Assembly: GCA_902536305.1 (NCBI GenBank)
Contig: CACAWX010000001.1
Location: 62,001 to 126,000, forward strand
DNA length: 64,000 nucleotides
Reading direction: 5' to 3'
From: an uncultured Pelagibacteraceae bacterium
Lineage (GTDB): Bacteria; Pseudomonadota; Alphaproteobacteria; Pelagibacterales; Pelagibacteraceae
Shown: positions 55,833 to 62,713 of the stretch, piece after piece
Layout: every line of letters begins with the position of its first letter
How positions within the stretch are numbered: position 1 is the first letter of the stretch
Program-made: the position numbers and the translations under genes
Notes under the pieces: model-generated
Database searches by the model: none
What the model was told of the DNA's origin: nothing
The model's input: the letters and a program-made list of their open reading frames with translations, nothing else

Positions 55833-56837
55833 ATGCTATTAGATAACTTAATTAAAGACGAAAAAAAAGTTAATAGATTACTTTACTCCTCTGGACCATA
55901 TTGGGATTACAAAAATAGTAGAGCAATACTTGAGATTAAAAAAAAAGGTTTAAGTGATTTTAGAGGTTCCAGTGCTGGAATTGGAACATCCTTTGGTGAT
56001 AATATACCTTCAGATATACGAAATGAATTTAATATTAAAGGTAGAATAATTAGCAAAATATTTTCTTTGCCAATTTTAAATAAAGTTTTTAATGGTCAAT
56101 TAAATCTTACTCAAGATTACATAAATTATTTTATTAAAAACCAAGCAATTGTGTATCAAAATAATAAAAATGTTGAAAATTTAATAAATAAATATCATTT
56201 TAAAAATACTACAGAATTTGGATGTATTCAAATATTTGAAAAATTAGGAGTAAAATATTCTACAATATATTTACAAATGGCATATAGAATAGAGGAATTA
56301 TCAAAATCATTTAATTTTAAAAATATAAATAGTTTTTTTGAAATTGGAGGTGGTTTTGGAACAAATGTACACTTTTTAATTACAAATTTTTCAAATATAA
56401 AAAAGATTCTTTATTTAGATGCTGTTCCAAACATATATGTAGGTACAAAATATTTAGAACATCACTTTGGAAAAAAAGTTAAAAATTACCTGGATTTAAA
56501 AAATTTAGATAAAATAAATTTTCAAAATAATGATGAATTAGAAATTTTATGTATACCGCCTTGGTTAATAGAAAAAGTAGATGTAGAAATAGATCATTTT
56601 CACAATGCCGCTAGTTTTGTTGAAATGCCTAAAATAGTTATAGATAATTATGTTAAATTTATAAAAAAATTTAAAACTAGAGAAATATCTTTAATTTCAT
56701 ATGATGGATATGATCTTAAAACAACTTTCAATCCAGAAGAACTCAATCTATTTTTTGAAAATAAACTAAAAATTTCTTGGAAAAATAATTTGATCGAAGA
56801 ATATAATCGTAAATTAATATATTTAACTTCTAATTAG
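55833..56837 (+). CDS. putative sugar O-methyltransferase (SAM-dependent)
   Basis: A 334-aa protein with a SAM-binding glycine motif FFEIGGGFGTNVHFLI (about residue 168) followed by ILYLDAVPNIYVGTKYLEHHFG. A helical N-terminal region comes before it. The overall pattern recalls the putative sugar O-methyltransferases found in surface-polysaccharide clusters; the substrate cannot be known. It is very AT-rich and sits alone, with 222 and 241 bp of non-coding DNA on either side. Both features are unlike the tightly packed core genes, which suggests an accessory gene acquired between groEL and the his operon. Confidence 0.65.
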   Translation: MLLDNLIKDEKKVNRLLYSSGPYWDYKNSRAILEIKKKGLSDFRGSSAGIGTSFGDNIPSDIRNEFNIKGRIISKIFSLPILNKVFNGQLNLTQDYINYFIKNQAIVYQNNKNVENLINKYHFKNTTEFGCIQIFEKLGVKYSTIYLQMAYRIEELSKSFNFKNINSFFEIGGGFGTNVHFLITNFSNIKKILYLDAVPNIYVGTKYLEHHFGKKVKNYLDLKNLDKINFQNNDELEILCIPPWLIEKVDVEIDHFHNAASFVEMPKIVIDNYVKFIKKFKTREISLISYDGYDLKTTFNPEELNLFFENKLKISWKNNLIEEYNRKLIYLTSN

Positions 56838-57078
56838 TTATTTAATGTATTAATCTTCTGAAAGTTGGACGAGTTTGAGGTCAGATTTCTCTTACTTAAA
56901 ATGTAGTAAGTAAATTAGTGTTGTTTTTATTATATTTTGGATTGAGATAAGCGAATGTAATTTCACCTACCCAAAGATTTAAAAAAGGCTGCAATTTTGC
57001 ATCCTTTTTTTTTACAACAAAATCAAAAGCAATAAGAATGATGAAAGTTTTAGTATTTAATTTATGATATAATTATGG
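56838..57078. other. 241-bp non-coding gap with hairpins
   Basis: No supported gene. It contains a perfect 6-bp hairpin CTTACT-TAAAATGT-AGTAAG near 56891-56910 and the terminator-like hairpin listed separately at 56981-57013. A short minus-strand reading frame is present but has no recognisable features. In this genome such a gap is unusual and may mark the junction of an insertion or a deleted gene. Confidence 0.5.
56981..57013 (+). terminator. terminator-like hairpin, possibly bidirectional
   Basis: AAAAAAGGCTGCA-ATTT-TGCATCCTTTTTTTTT: a 7-position stem with one mismatch, flanked by an A-run and followed by nine T. The A/T runs on both sides would let it work on either strand. It lies about 150 bp after the methyltransferase gene and may end that transcript. 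Confidence 0.6.
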
Positions 57079-57843
57079 ATGGGATTAAGAAGGCTATTAA
57101 AAAATTATTTTTATAAGAAAAAGTTCGATATCACTTCAAAAAAAAATATTGGTAAAAGAATTGAAAGACAAAGTATTTTAATTACTGGTGCTAATTCAGG
57201 AATAGGCTACGAATTAACTAAAAAGTTTTTAAGTTTAAATAATTTTGTTTTAGCGACTTATAATAAAGACTGCGAAAATTTGAATAAATTGTCAAACAAC
57301 AATCTACAAATTTGTCAGTGTGATCAAAGTAAAATTGAAAATATCGATGTTATTATCAATCTCGTAAAGGATAAACCAATAAATATTATTATTAATAATG
57401 CGGGGGTTTGGGGAGGTAAAAATCAAAATTTTAACCAAATCGATTACGATAACTTTGTTTCTGCCTCAAATATTAATGCAATTTCAATTTTGAAATTTGC
57501 GGAAGTAGTTTTAAAATATTCCAAGAGACATAGCCTTAAATCAATACTAAATATTAGCAGCCAATATGGTAGTACCGAACACAATACATCAGGGAGAGAC
57601 TATGTTTATAAAGGAACTAAAAGTATGATGAATTCATTTTCAAAAAATTTATCAATTGATCTAAAGAGAGATTATGGTGTTAACGTTATTTCTATTTGCC
57701 CAGGAAAAGTAAGAACAAAAATTAATCCTGGTGGAATTTTAGATCCACAAAATGTAGCCTTAAATATAATTGATATCCTGGATAATGCTGAAACATTAAA
57801 TGGTAAATTTATCAATCTAAATAAAAATATTTTAACTTGGTAA
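57079..57843 (+). CDS. short-chain dehydrogenase/reductase (SDR)
   Basis: A classical SDR of 254 aa. The cofactor motif ILITGANSGIGYELTKKFL (TGxxxGxG, about residues 34-52) follows a basic N-terminal extension of about 30 residues. NIIINNAGVWGG is the NNAG motif. Ser in LNISSQYGS and YKGTK supply the catalytic Ser, Tyr and Lys, and ISICPGKVRTKI completes the fold. The substrate is unknown. Like the methyltransferase before it, it appears to be an accessory gene between groEL and hisG. It is convergent with hisG, with an 11-bp gap. Confidence 0.85.
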   Translation: MGLRRLLKNYFYKKKFDITSKKNIGKRIERQSILITGANSGIGYELTKKFLSLNNFVLATYNKDCENLNKLSNNNLQICQCDQSKIENIDVIINLVKDKPINIIINNAGVWGGKNQNFNQIDYDNFVSASNINAISILKFAEVVLKYSKRHSLKSILNISSQYGSTEHNTSGRDYVYKGTKSMMNSFSKNLSIDLKRDYGVNVISICPGKVRTKINPGGILDPQNVALNIIDILDNAETLNGKFINLNKNILTW

Positions 57844-57854
57844 ATAAAAACTAA

Positions 57855-58535
57855 TCAACTAATCAAACCACTTAAAAAATTATTCAACTTTAAAGTTTTT
57901 TTTTTTGTAGTAAATAAACAGGCAGAAGAATTCAATATCAACCCATCTTTCAATACTCTTAAATTGTTATCAGCTAAAGTTTTACCGGTGGAAGTTATGT
58001 CTATGATAATTTCTGAGGAACCTATAAATGGATAAGTTTCAGTGGCACCTAGACTGGGTATCAATTTATATTGAGTTACTCCTTTGGAAATTAAAAAATA
58101 ATTTGTTAGATTTGGATACTTAGTTGCTACTCTTAATCTAGTATTTCTTTTTGATCTTATATCAAATGATATTTCTTCAAGATCAGCAATTGTCTGCACA
58201 TCTATCCAGTCATCTGGTACTGCAATCACTAGGTTTGCATTTCCAAAATCAAGTTTTTTTTGGATATTTATTTTACTTTGTAAATTTTTGCCTGACTCTT
58301 TTAAAAGATCTAGACCAGATACACCAATATCTAGTGTTCCATCTCCTAATCTTTGAATAATTTCTTTAGCATGTAGAAATATAATTTTAATATTAGGTTT
58401 ATTCTCGATTGTTCCAAAGTAATTTCTTTCTTTTTCACTTTGTAAAATTTTCAACCCATTGTCATTAAAAAATGATATTGATTTTTCTTTTAATCGCCCT
58501 TTACTTGGCAAACCTATTGTAATCAAATCTTTCAT
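57855..58535 (-). CDS. hisG: ATP phosphoribosyltransferase, short form (HisG-S)
   Basis: First step of histidine synthesis: ATP plus PRPP to phosphoribosyl-ATP. The opening ITIGLPSKGRLKEKSISFF, the DIGVSGLDLLKESG segment and the PRPP loop IIDITSTGKTLADNNL are present. At 226 aa it lacks the C-terminal regulatory domain of long HisG, so it needs HisZ as a regulatory partner, and hisZ is directly upstream with a 4-bp overlap. It is the last gene of the tRNA-His-hisS-hisZ-hisG run. Confidence 0.96.
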   Translation of the reverse strand: MKDLITIGLPSKGRLKEKSISFFNDNGLKILQSEKERNYFGTIENKPNIKIIFLHAKEIIQRLGDGTLDIGVSGLDLLKESGKNLQSKINIQKKLDFGNANLVIAVPDDWIDVQTIADLEEISFDIRSKRNTRLRVATKYPNLTNYFLISKGVTQYKLIPSLGATETYPFIGSSEIIIDITSTGKTLADNNLRVLKDGLILNSSACLFTTKKKTLKLNNFLSGLIS

Positions 58536-59569
58536 ATATTTTTTAAGTTTATTGCTGCACCAACAGCAGGAATACTCCTTTTGGCTCCTAAACTTTTAAG
58601 TAAATCATCATAACGACCACCTGAAGCAATTTCTTTAGTACCCGAGAATACTTCGAACACAATTCCAGTATAATATTCAACGTCTCTACCAAAATTTGTA
58701 ACAAAATTAATATCTTGATTAAGTTTTTTCAAATTTTGGATAGATTTAAAATTTTTAAATATGTTTACTTTAAGGTTATTTTTGTTTGCAAAATTTAGTA
58801 ACTCATTATCTAGTTTTGAGAGTTCACAATTAATTTTTAAAAAGGTTTTGATAATTTTTACAATTTTTTTTCCATCTACAAATGATCTTGGATCTTTAAT
58901 TTTTTTATCAAATCTTTTTAAAATTTCTGATATTGACCTTCCGGCAATCACTTTATCTTGATCAAATTTTTTCATTTCATAAAATCTTTTTTTATCTGCA
59001 TCAAAAGTTACTGCATCAATATCTGTATTTTTTTCTAATCTCTTTAAAAGTTCTTCAAAATATCTTGGTCTCCAAAAGTGTCTTATTAATCTTAGCCTCC
59101 ATCTTTCTGGCATCTCAAGAGCATTGACCAAGCTCTTAAATAAACTTATATCACCTACTTTAATTTTAATTTTTTTCATTTTAATTTTTTTTGCTGAACT
59201 TAAGATTGTGCTAACTACTTTAAAATCATCTTTAATGAGATTTTTTGAACCTAGAATTTCGATGCCTAATTGATCATTAATGAAGTTTGCGCCTTTGACT
59301 CCTGATCTTCGATAAGCTTGACCAGAGTAATAAATTTTTGAGGATGACTTGTTTTGTAAGAAACTTATACATGATGCAACTGTTAAATCTGGTCTTAGGC
59401 ACATCGTTTTCCCATCTTCTCTATCAAAAGTAAACATTGAACTTCTAAATTTTTCACCTGACCTTTCAATAATATAATCTGAGTCTAAAAGAACATCGGG
59501 TTCTGATAAAACAAAACCATTACTTTTAAAAGTTTTAATTATTGTCTCAGACAATTTTTTTGATTTCAT
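58532..59569 (-). CDS. hisZ: ATP phosphoribosyltransferase regulatory subunit HisZ
   Basis: A histidyl-tRNA synthetase paralogue that does not charge tRNA but activates and regulates short HisG. The class II core is visible as TMCLRPDLTVASCISFLQ, YYSGQAYRRSGVKGANFINDQLGIEILG, VEYYTGIVFEVF and IASGGRYDDLLKSLG, without the C-terminal anticodon-binding domain. The length is 345 aa. It overlaps hisG by 4 bp and the end of hisS by 23 bp, so true synthetase and paralogue are adjacent. Confidence 0.93.
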   Translation of the reverse strand: MKSKKLSETIIKTFKSNGFVLSEPDVLLDSDYIIERSGEKFRSSMFTFDREDGKTMCLRPDLTVASCISFLQNKSSSKIYYSGQAYRRSGVKGANFINDQLGIEILGSKNLIKDDFKVVSTILSSAKKIKMKKIKIKVGDISLFKSLVNALEMPERWRLRLIRHFWRPRYFEELLKRLEKNTDIDAVTFDADKKRFYEMKKFDQDKVIAGRSISEILKRFDKKIKDPRSFVDGKKIVKIIKTFLKINCELSKLDNELLNFANKNNLKVNIFKNFKSIQNLKKLNQDINFVTNFGRDVEYYTGIVFEVFSGTKEIASGGRYDDLLKSLGAKRSIPAVGAAINLKNI

Positions 59570-60881
59570 TAACTAATTCTTTTATTTCAATTAATTTTTC
59601 TTCTCCTGAACTTAAGTTCCTTAATGTCAGCTTACCGGACTTAATTTCATTCTCGCCATATAAAATAACTGCAGGAGATTTTATTTTATTCGCATACTCC
59701 ATTTGTTTTTTTAGCTTACTTTCTCCAGGATAAATTTCGGCACTTATACCAGCTTTTCTTAATATTGTTTGAACATTTATATAATCTTTCATTGAATTTT
59801 TATCGAAAACACAAATCACGACTGGTTTAGATTGCTTTACATTAAATTCTTTTTTTTGCATCAAAGCATATACTAAACGATCTAGGCCAATAGATATTCC
59901 CGTAGCAGGAGCATCATAATTTCCAAAATTATTTACCAAATTATCGTATCTTCCCCCGCCTCCAATAGATCCAAATTGAATTATTTGCCCTTTATTGTTT
60001 GTTACATCAAAATTTAAATTCACCTCAAAAATTGCTCCTGTATAGTATTCTAGACCTCGAATAACTGATGCATCGAATTCAAAATTTTTAAAATTGTAAT
60101 CTTTAAAAATTTTCAATATCTCAACTAAATCTTTTGTTTCAGGTAAATTCTTCTTAAGAGTTTCTTCTATCTTTTTAATATCTTCTGGCTTTAAATTTGC
60201 ACCTTTTGTGAAATCACCAGACTTATCTTTTCTTCCCTCACCTAATAATTCTTTTACTCCACTCCAACCAATTCTATCAATTTTATCTAAGGCTCTAAGA
60301 GTGGTGAGTTTTTGTTCATTATCTTTTATATTTATTTTTTTAAACAATTCTTCAGCGATTTTCCTAGATGAAATCTTGATTATATATTCTGATTTTGAGA
60401 GACCACATTTTTCAAGAATTTCTGAAATCATAACACATAACTCAGCATCTGCCTGTAAGCTTTTTGTTCCTACAAAATCTGCATCGAATTGTAAAAATTC
60501 TCTAAATCTTCCAGGCCCTGGTTTTTCATTTCTCCATACGGTTCCTAATTGATATCTTTTAAATGGTTTAGGAATTTCTAAATAATTTTTTGCCACATAT
60601 CTTGCCAGTGGAGCTGTAAGATCATATCTTAAAGACATCCACTTGGTTTCATCCTTAAATGAAAATACACCTTCATCAGGTCTTTCTTTATCAGGTAAAA
60701 ATTTTCCAATACTATCTGAATATTCAAAACTTGGGGTTTCGAGATATTGAAAACCGTACTTGATCATAATTTCTTTAATATTAGAAATTATAAAATCACG
60801 TACGAGTAATTCTTTTTCTTGTCTGTCTACAAACCCTGATGGAAGTTCTTTAGATGGTTTGTTATTTTTTTCTTTTGTCAT
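59547..60881 (-). CDS. hisS: histidyl-tRNA synthetase (alphaproteobacterial divergent type)
   Basis: Class II synthetase for histidine. Segments include ELPSGFVDRQEKEL, WMSLRYDLTAPLARYVAKN, motif 2 RYQLGTVWRNEKPGPGRFREFLQFDADFVG, the HisA box RGLEYYTGAIFEV and motif 3 SIGGGGRYDNLV. Motif 2 is of the alphaproteobacterial type rather than the E. coli type (RHERPQKGRYRQF). The track start extends through the tRNA-His gene; the ATG at 60881 (MTKEKNNKPS) is preferred, giving 444 aa. That ATG is 4 nt after the CCA end of tRNA-His, so no separate leader exists after tRNA processing. Confidence 0.94.
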   Translation of the reverse strand: MTKEKNNKPSKELPSGFVDRQEKELLVRDFIISNIKEIMIKYGFQYLETPSFEYSDSIGKFLPDKERPDEGVFSFKDETKWMSLRYDLTAPLARYVAKNYLEIPKPFKRYQLGTVWRNEKPGPGRFREFLQFDADFVGTKSLQADAELCVMISEILEKCGLSKSEYIIKISSRKIAEELFKKINIKDNEQKLTTLRALDKIDRIGWSGVKELLGEGRKDKSGDFTKGANLKPEDIKKIEETLKKNLPETKDLVEILKIFKDYNFKNFEFDASVIRGLEYYTGAIFEVNLNFDVTNNKGQIIQFGSIGGGGRYDNLVNNFGNYDAPATGISIGLDRLVYALMQKKEFNVKQSKPVVICVFDKNSMKDYINVQTILRKAGISAEIYPGESKLKKQMEYANKIKSPAVILYGENEIKSGKLTLRNLSSGEEKLIEIKELVNEIKKIV

Positions 60882-60885
60882 TGTT

Positions 60886-60962
60886 TGGTACAGCAGGGTG
60901 GATTCGAACCACCGACCCCTAGTTCCACAAACTAGTGCTCTAACCAACTGAGCTACTGCTGC
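60886..60962 (-). tRNA. tRNA-His (GTG anticodon), G1:U72 and A73 type
   Basis: On the minus strand, acceptor GCAGCAG pairs with CTGCTGT (first pair G1:U72). The D arm is GCTC...GAGC, the anticodon stem CTAGT/ACTAG encloses TTGTGGA (anticodon GTG), and the T arm is GGTGG-TTCGAAT-CCACC. The discriminator is A73 and CCA is encoded; total 77 nt. The base before G1 is T, so there is no encoded G-1, and C73 is absent. This is the non-canonical tRNA-His described for alphaproteobacteria that use a divergent HisRS. hisS begins 4 nt downstream. Confidence 0.96.
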
Positions 60963-61202
60963 ATCCTAGTTATATTTATCTTAATTTTTGTTAAATTTAT
61001 ATATTTTTGATTATAAGCTAAGCAATAGCCTAGCGTGCATTCTTTGAGAATGTGTTCTAAGTGTAGATAATTTATTTTTTATAAACATTGTTAGCTATTT
61101 AAGAAATAAATGTGTCTTTTTCAAGAAGGAATTAGCGGGACAATAAAAAAGCTTTAGGCTTATCTTAAAGTCCCGTTAACCAGTGATTTTTGGAAATTTA
61201 GA
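60963..61202. other. 240-bp gap between tRNA-His and cspA with hairpins
   Basis: No protein gene is supported. The part nearest the tRNA (60963-61020) must hold the tRNA-His-hisS promoter; on the minus strand TATAAC lies about 5 nt before the tRNA, with a TTAACA upstream at a short spacing, a weak candidate only. A perfect 6-bp hairpin CATTCT-TTG-AGAATG is at 61038-61052. A larger imperfect hairpin at 61136-61175 is listed separately. Confidence 0.5.
61136..61175 (-). terminator. structured element downstream of the cold-shock gene
   Basis: On the minus strand, CGGGAC...GTCCCG close a 40-nt element with a second inner stem AAGC-CTAAA-GCTT followed by TTTTTT. Pairing between the stems is better on the minus strand (a G:U replaces an A:C), which points to the cspA transcript, whose stop is 27 bp upstream. 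The inner AAGC/GCTT plus U6 could be a weak terminator. The GC-rich outer stem is conspicuous in such AT-rich DNA and might instead belong to a small RNA. Confidence 0.45.
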
Positions 61203-61415
61203 TTAAGATGTTTTCTGCAGTTTAACTGCTGAAGGACCTTTTTCCGTGCTCTCCACTTCAAACGTTAACTCATCACCTTCATTTAAATATTTTAAACCTG
61301 CGTCTCTAACAGCTGAAGAATGAACGAACACGTCTTTTTCTTTGTCTTCTCTTTCAATGAAACCATATCCTTTAGTACCATTGAACCACTTTACTTTACC
61401 TTTTAGTGTACTCAT
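61203..61415 (-). CDS. cspA: cold-shock domain protein
   Basis: A 70-aa OB-fold nucleic-acid-binding protein. It has [32 protein letters not shown] with the RNP1 (KGYGFI) and RNP2 (DVFVH) motifs, and ends [11 protein letters not shown]. It is probably an RNA chaperone. It stands as a single gene between accA (133 bp upstream) and the tRNA-His region. An 8-bp hairpin in its leader may affect its expression. Which csp paralogue it is cannot be told. Confidence 0.95.
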   Translation of the reverse strand: MSTLKGKVKWFNGTKGYGFIEREDKEKDVFVHSSAVRDAGLKYLNEGDELTFEVESTEKGPSAVKLQKTS

Positions 61416-61447
61416 ATTGTTTTTTGTTCCTTATATTTATTAACTTT

Positions 61448-61466
61448 AACTAATCAAAGATTAGTT
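61448..61466 (-). promoter_or_regulatory. hairpin in the cspA leader
   Basis: AACTAATC-AAA-GATTAGTT is a perfect 8-bp inverted repeat with a 3-nt loop, about 33 bp before the cspA start. It could be a leader RNA hairpin or an operator. Csp genes often carry structured leaders that respond to temperature, but nothing here proves that role. Confidence 0.45.
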
Positions 61467-61548
61467 ATTTGAACCTTAAATAGATTTGGTTAGTGAAAGT
61501 CAATAGAAGAAAATATTATTTAAATCGATTGTTTTTTTGCAACAATGG

Positions 61549-62655
61549 CTAAAATAAAAGAGCAATTAAGCTAGTTATCGCTAATAGGCCTATTCCACCG
61601 TAAATGAGTTTGTTTTTGCTTATATGAGATACTAATTTTTGGATATTCGACTCATTGTAACTTAAACCACCTCCCTCAAGATTTGTAGATTTACTAAAGC
61701 CTTGATCTCTTCCAATTTGTAAGAATTTTGCCTTTCTATGATCGTAAATTTCTTCTTTGCTAAAGTTTTCAAAACTTTTAAGATTTTTCATAATTGCATG
61801 CTTAATATCTGCAGCAATACTTTCAGGATCCCTGTGAGCTCCACCGAGGGGTTCAGAAACTATCTCATCGATAACTCCTAGTTTTAATAAATCTTTTGCT
61901 GTAAGCTTCATAGCTTCAGCTGCTTGTAAGGACTTGCTTGGATCGCGCCATAATATAGATGCACATCCCTCAGGAGAAATTACCGAGTAAATAGAATTTT
62001 CCAACATGATAACTTTATTTGATGAAGCTAAAGCAATTGCACCTCCTGATCCACCTTCACCAATGATGATTGAGATATTTGGAACAGTTAATGACATGCT
62101 ACATTCTATTGAATTCGCAATAGCAGATGCTTGCCCTCTTTGTTCAGCTCCTAAACCAGGATAGGCACCAGGCGTATCTATAAAACTTACTACAGGAATT
62201 TGAAAACGATCAGCTAACTTCATTAATCTTATACATTTTCTATAACCTTCCGGTCTCATCATTCCAAAATTTCTTTCAATTCTACTATTTAGATCTTCAC
62301 CTTTTTCTTGACCAATAATTAAAACAGATTTTTTATCAATTAATCCAAACCCTGCGATAACAGATTTATCATCACCAAAATAACGATCACCAGATAATAA
62401 TGTAAATTGAGAAAAAATTTTTTTAATATAAAAATTTGCTTTAGGTCTATCTTCGTGCCTTGCAACTTGAGTTCGTTGCCAACTATTTAGATTAGCGTAT
62501 GTCTCTTTAAGTTTTTCATTGATTTCGTTTTGGGTATTTTTTATTTTTTGCGTATCTACTTCTGAAATTCCTTCAGAGCCAAAAGGGCTTTTTAAACCAT
62601 CTACTTCTTGCTCAAGAGCCTTTACTTCTTTCTCAAAATCTAAATAATTTTTCAT
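61549..62655 (-). CDS. accA: acetyl-CoA carboxylase carboxyltransferase alpha subunit with C-terminal membrane tail
   Basis: Transfers carboxyl from biotin to acetyl-CoA, making malonyl-CoA, together with AccD. The N-terminal helix KNYLDFEKEVKALEQEVDGL, RHEDRPKANFYI, FIDTPGAYPGLGAEQRGQASAIA and IGEGGSGGAIALASSNKVIMLENSIYSVISPEGCASILWRD are all standard. Normal AccA ends near residue 320, here at FLQIGRDQGF. An extra tail of about 46 residues follows, ending in the hydrophobic segment LIYGGIGLLAITSLIALLF (about 350-368), which looks like a C-terminal membrane anchor. The malate synthase gene is divergent, 58 bp away. Confidence 0.94.
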   Translation of the reverse strand: MKNYLDFEKEVKALEQEVDGLKSPFGSEGISEVDTQKIKNTQNEINEKLKETYANLNSWQRTQVARHEDRPKANFYIKKIFSQFTLLSGDRYFGDDKSVIAGFGLIDKKSVLIIGQEKGEDLNSRIERNFGMMRPEGYRKCIRLMKLADRFQIPVVSFIDTPGAYPGLGAEQRGQASAIANSIECSMSLTVPNISIIIGEGGSGGAIALASSNKVIMLENSIYSVISPEGCASILWRDPSKSLQAAEAMKLTAKDLLKLGVIDEIVSEPLGGAHRDPESIAADIKHAIMKNLKSFENFSKEEIYDHRKAKFLQIGRDQGFSKSTNLEGGGLSYNESNIQKLVSHISKNKLIYGGIGLLAITSLIALLF

Positions 62656-62713
62656 AATGAGTTAATAATGCTACTATTAATGTATTATAATAAAATGTAA
62701 AGAACGGCAGATT

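Noticed and set aside
56886-57013. Short minus-strand reading frame in the 241-bp gap, with a piece loosely like an IS3 transposase WVxxIT motif
   Set aside because: The resemblance covers only a few residues, no terminal repeats or other transposase segments are present, and random AT-rich DNA can give it.
60882-60947. The ORF track extends hisS 22 codons into the tRNA-His gene (MVRALVCGTRGRWFEST...)
   Set aside because: These codons are just the tRNA sequence read in frame. The ATG at 60881 directly after the tRNA gives a normal N-terminus.
62656-62713. Glycine riboswitch before glcB
   Set aside because: The gap is too short for the aptamer and contains no matching conserved sequence.
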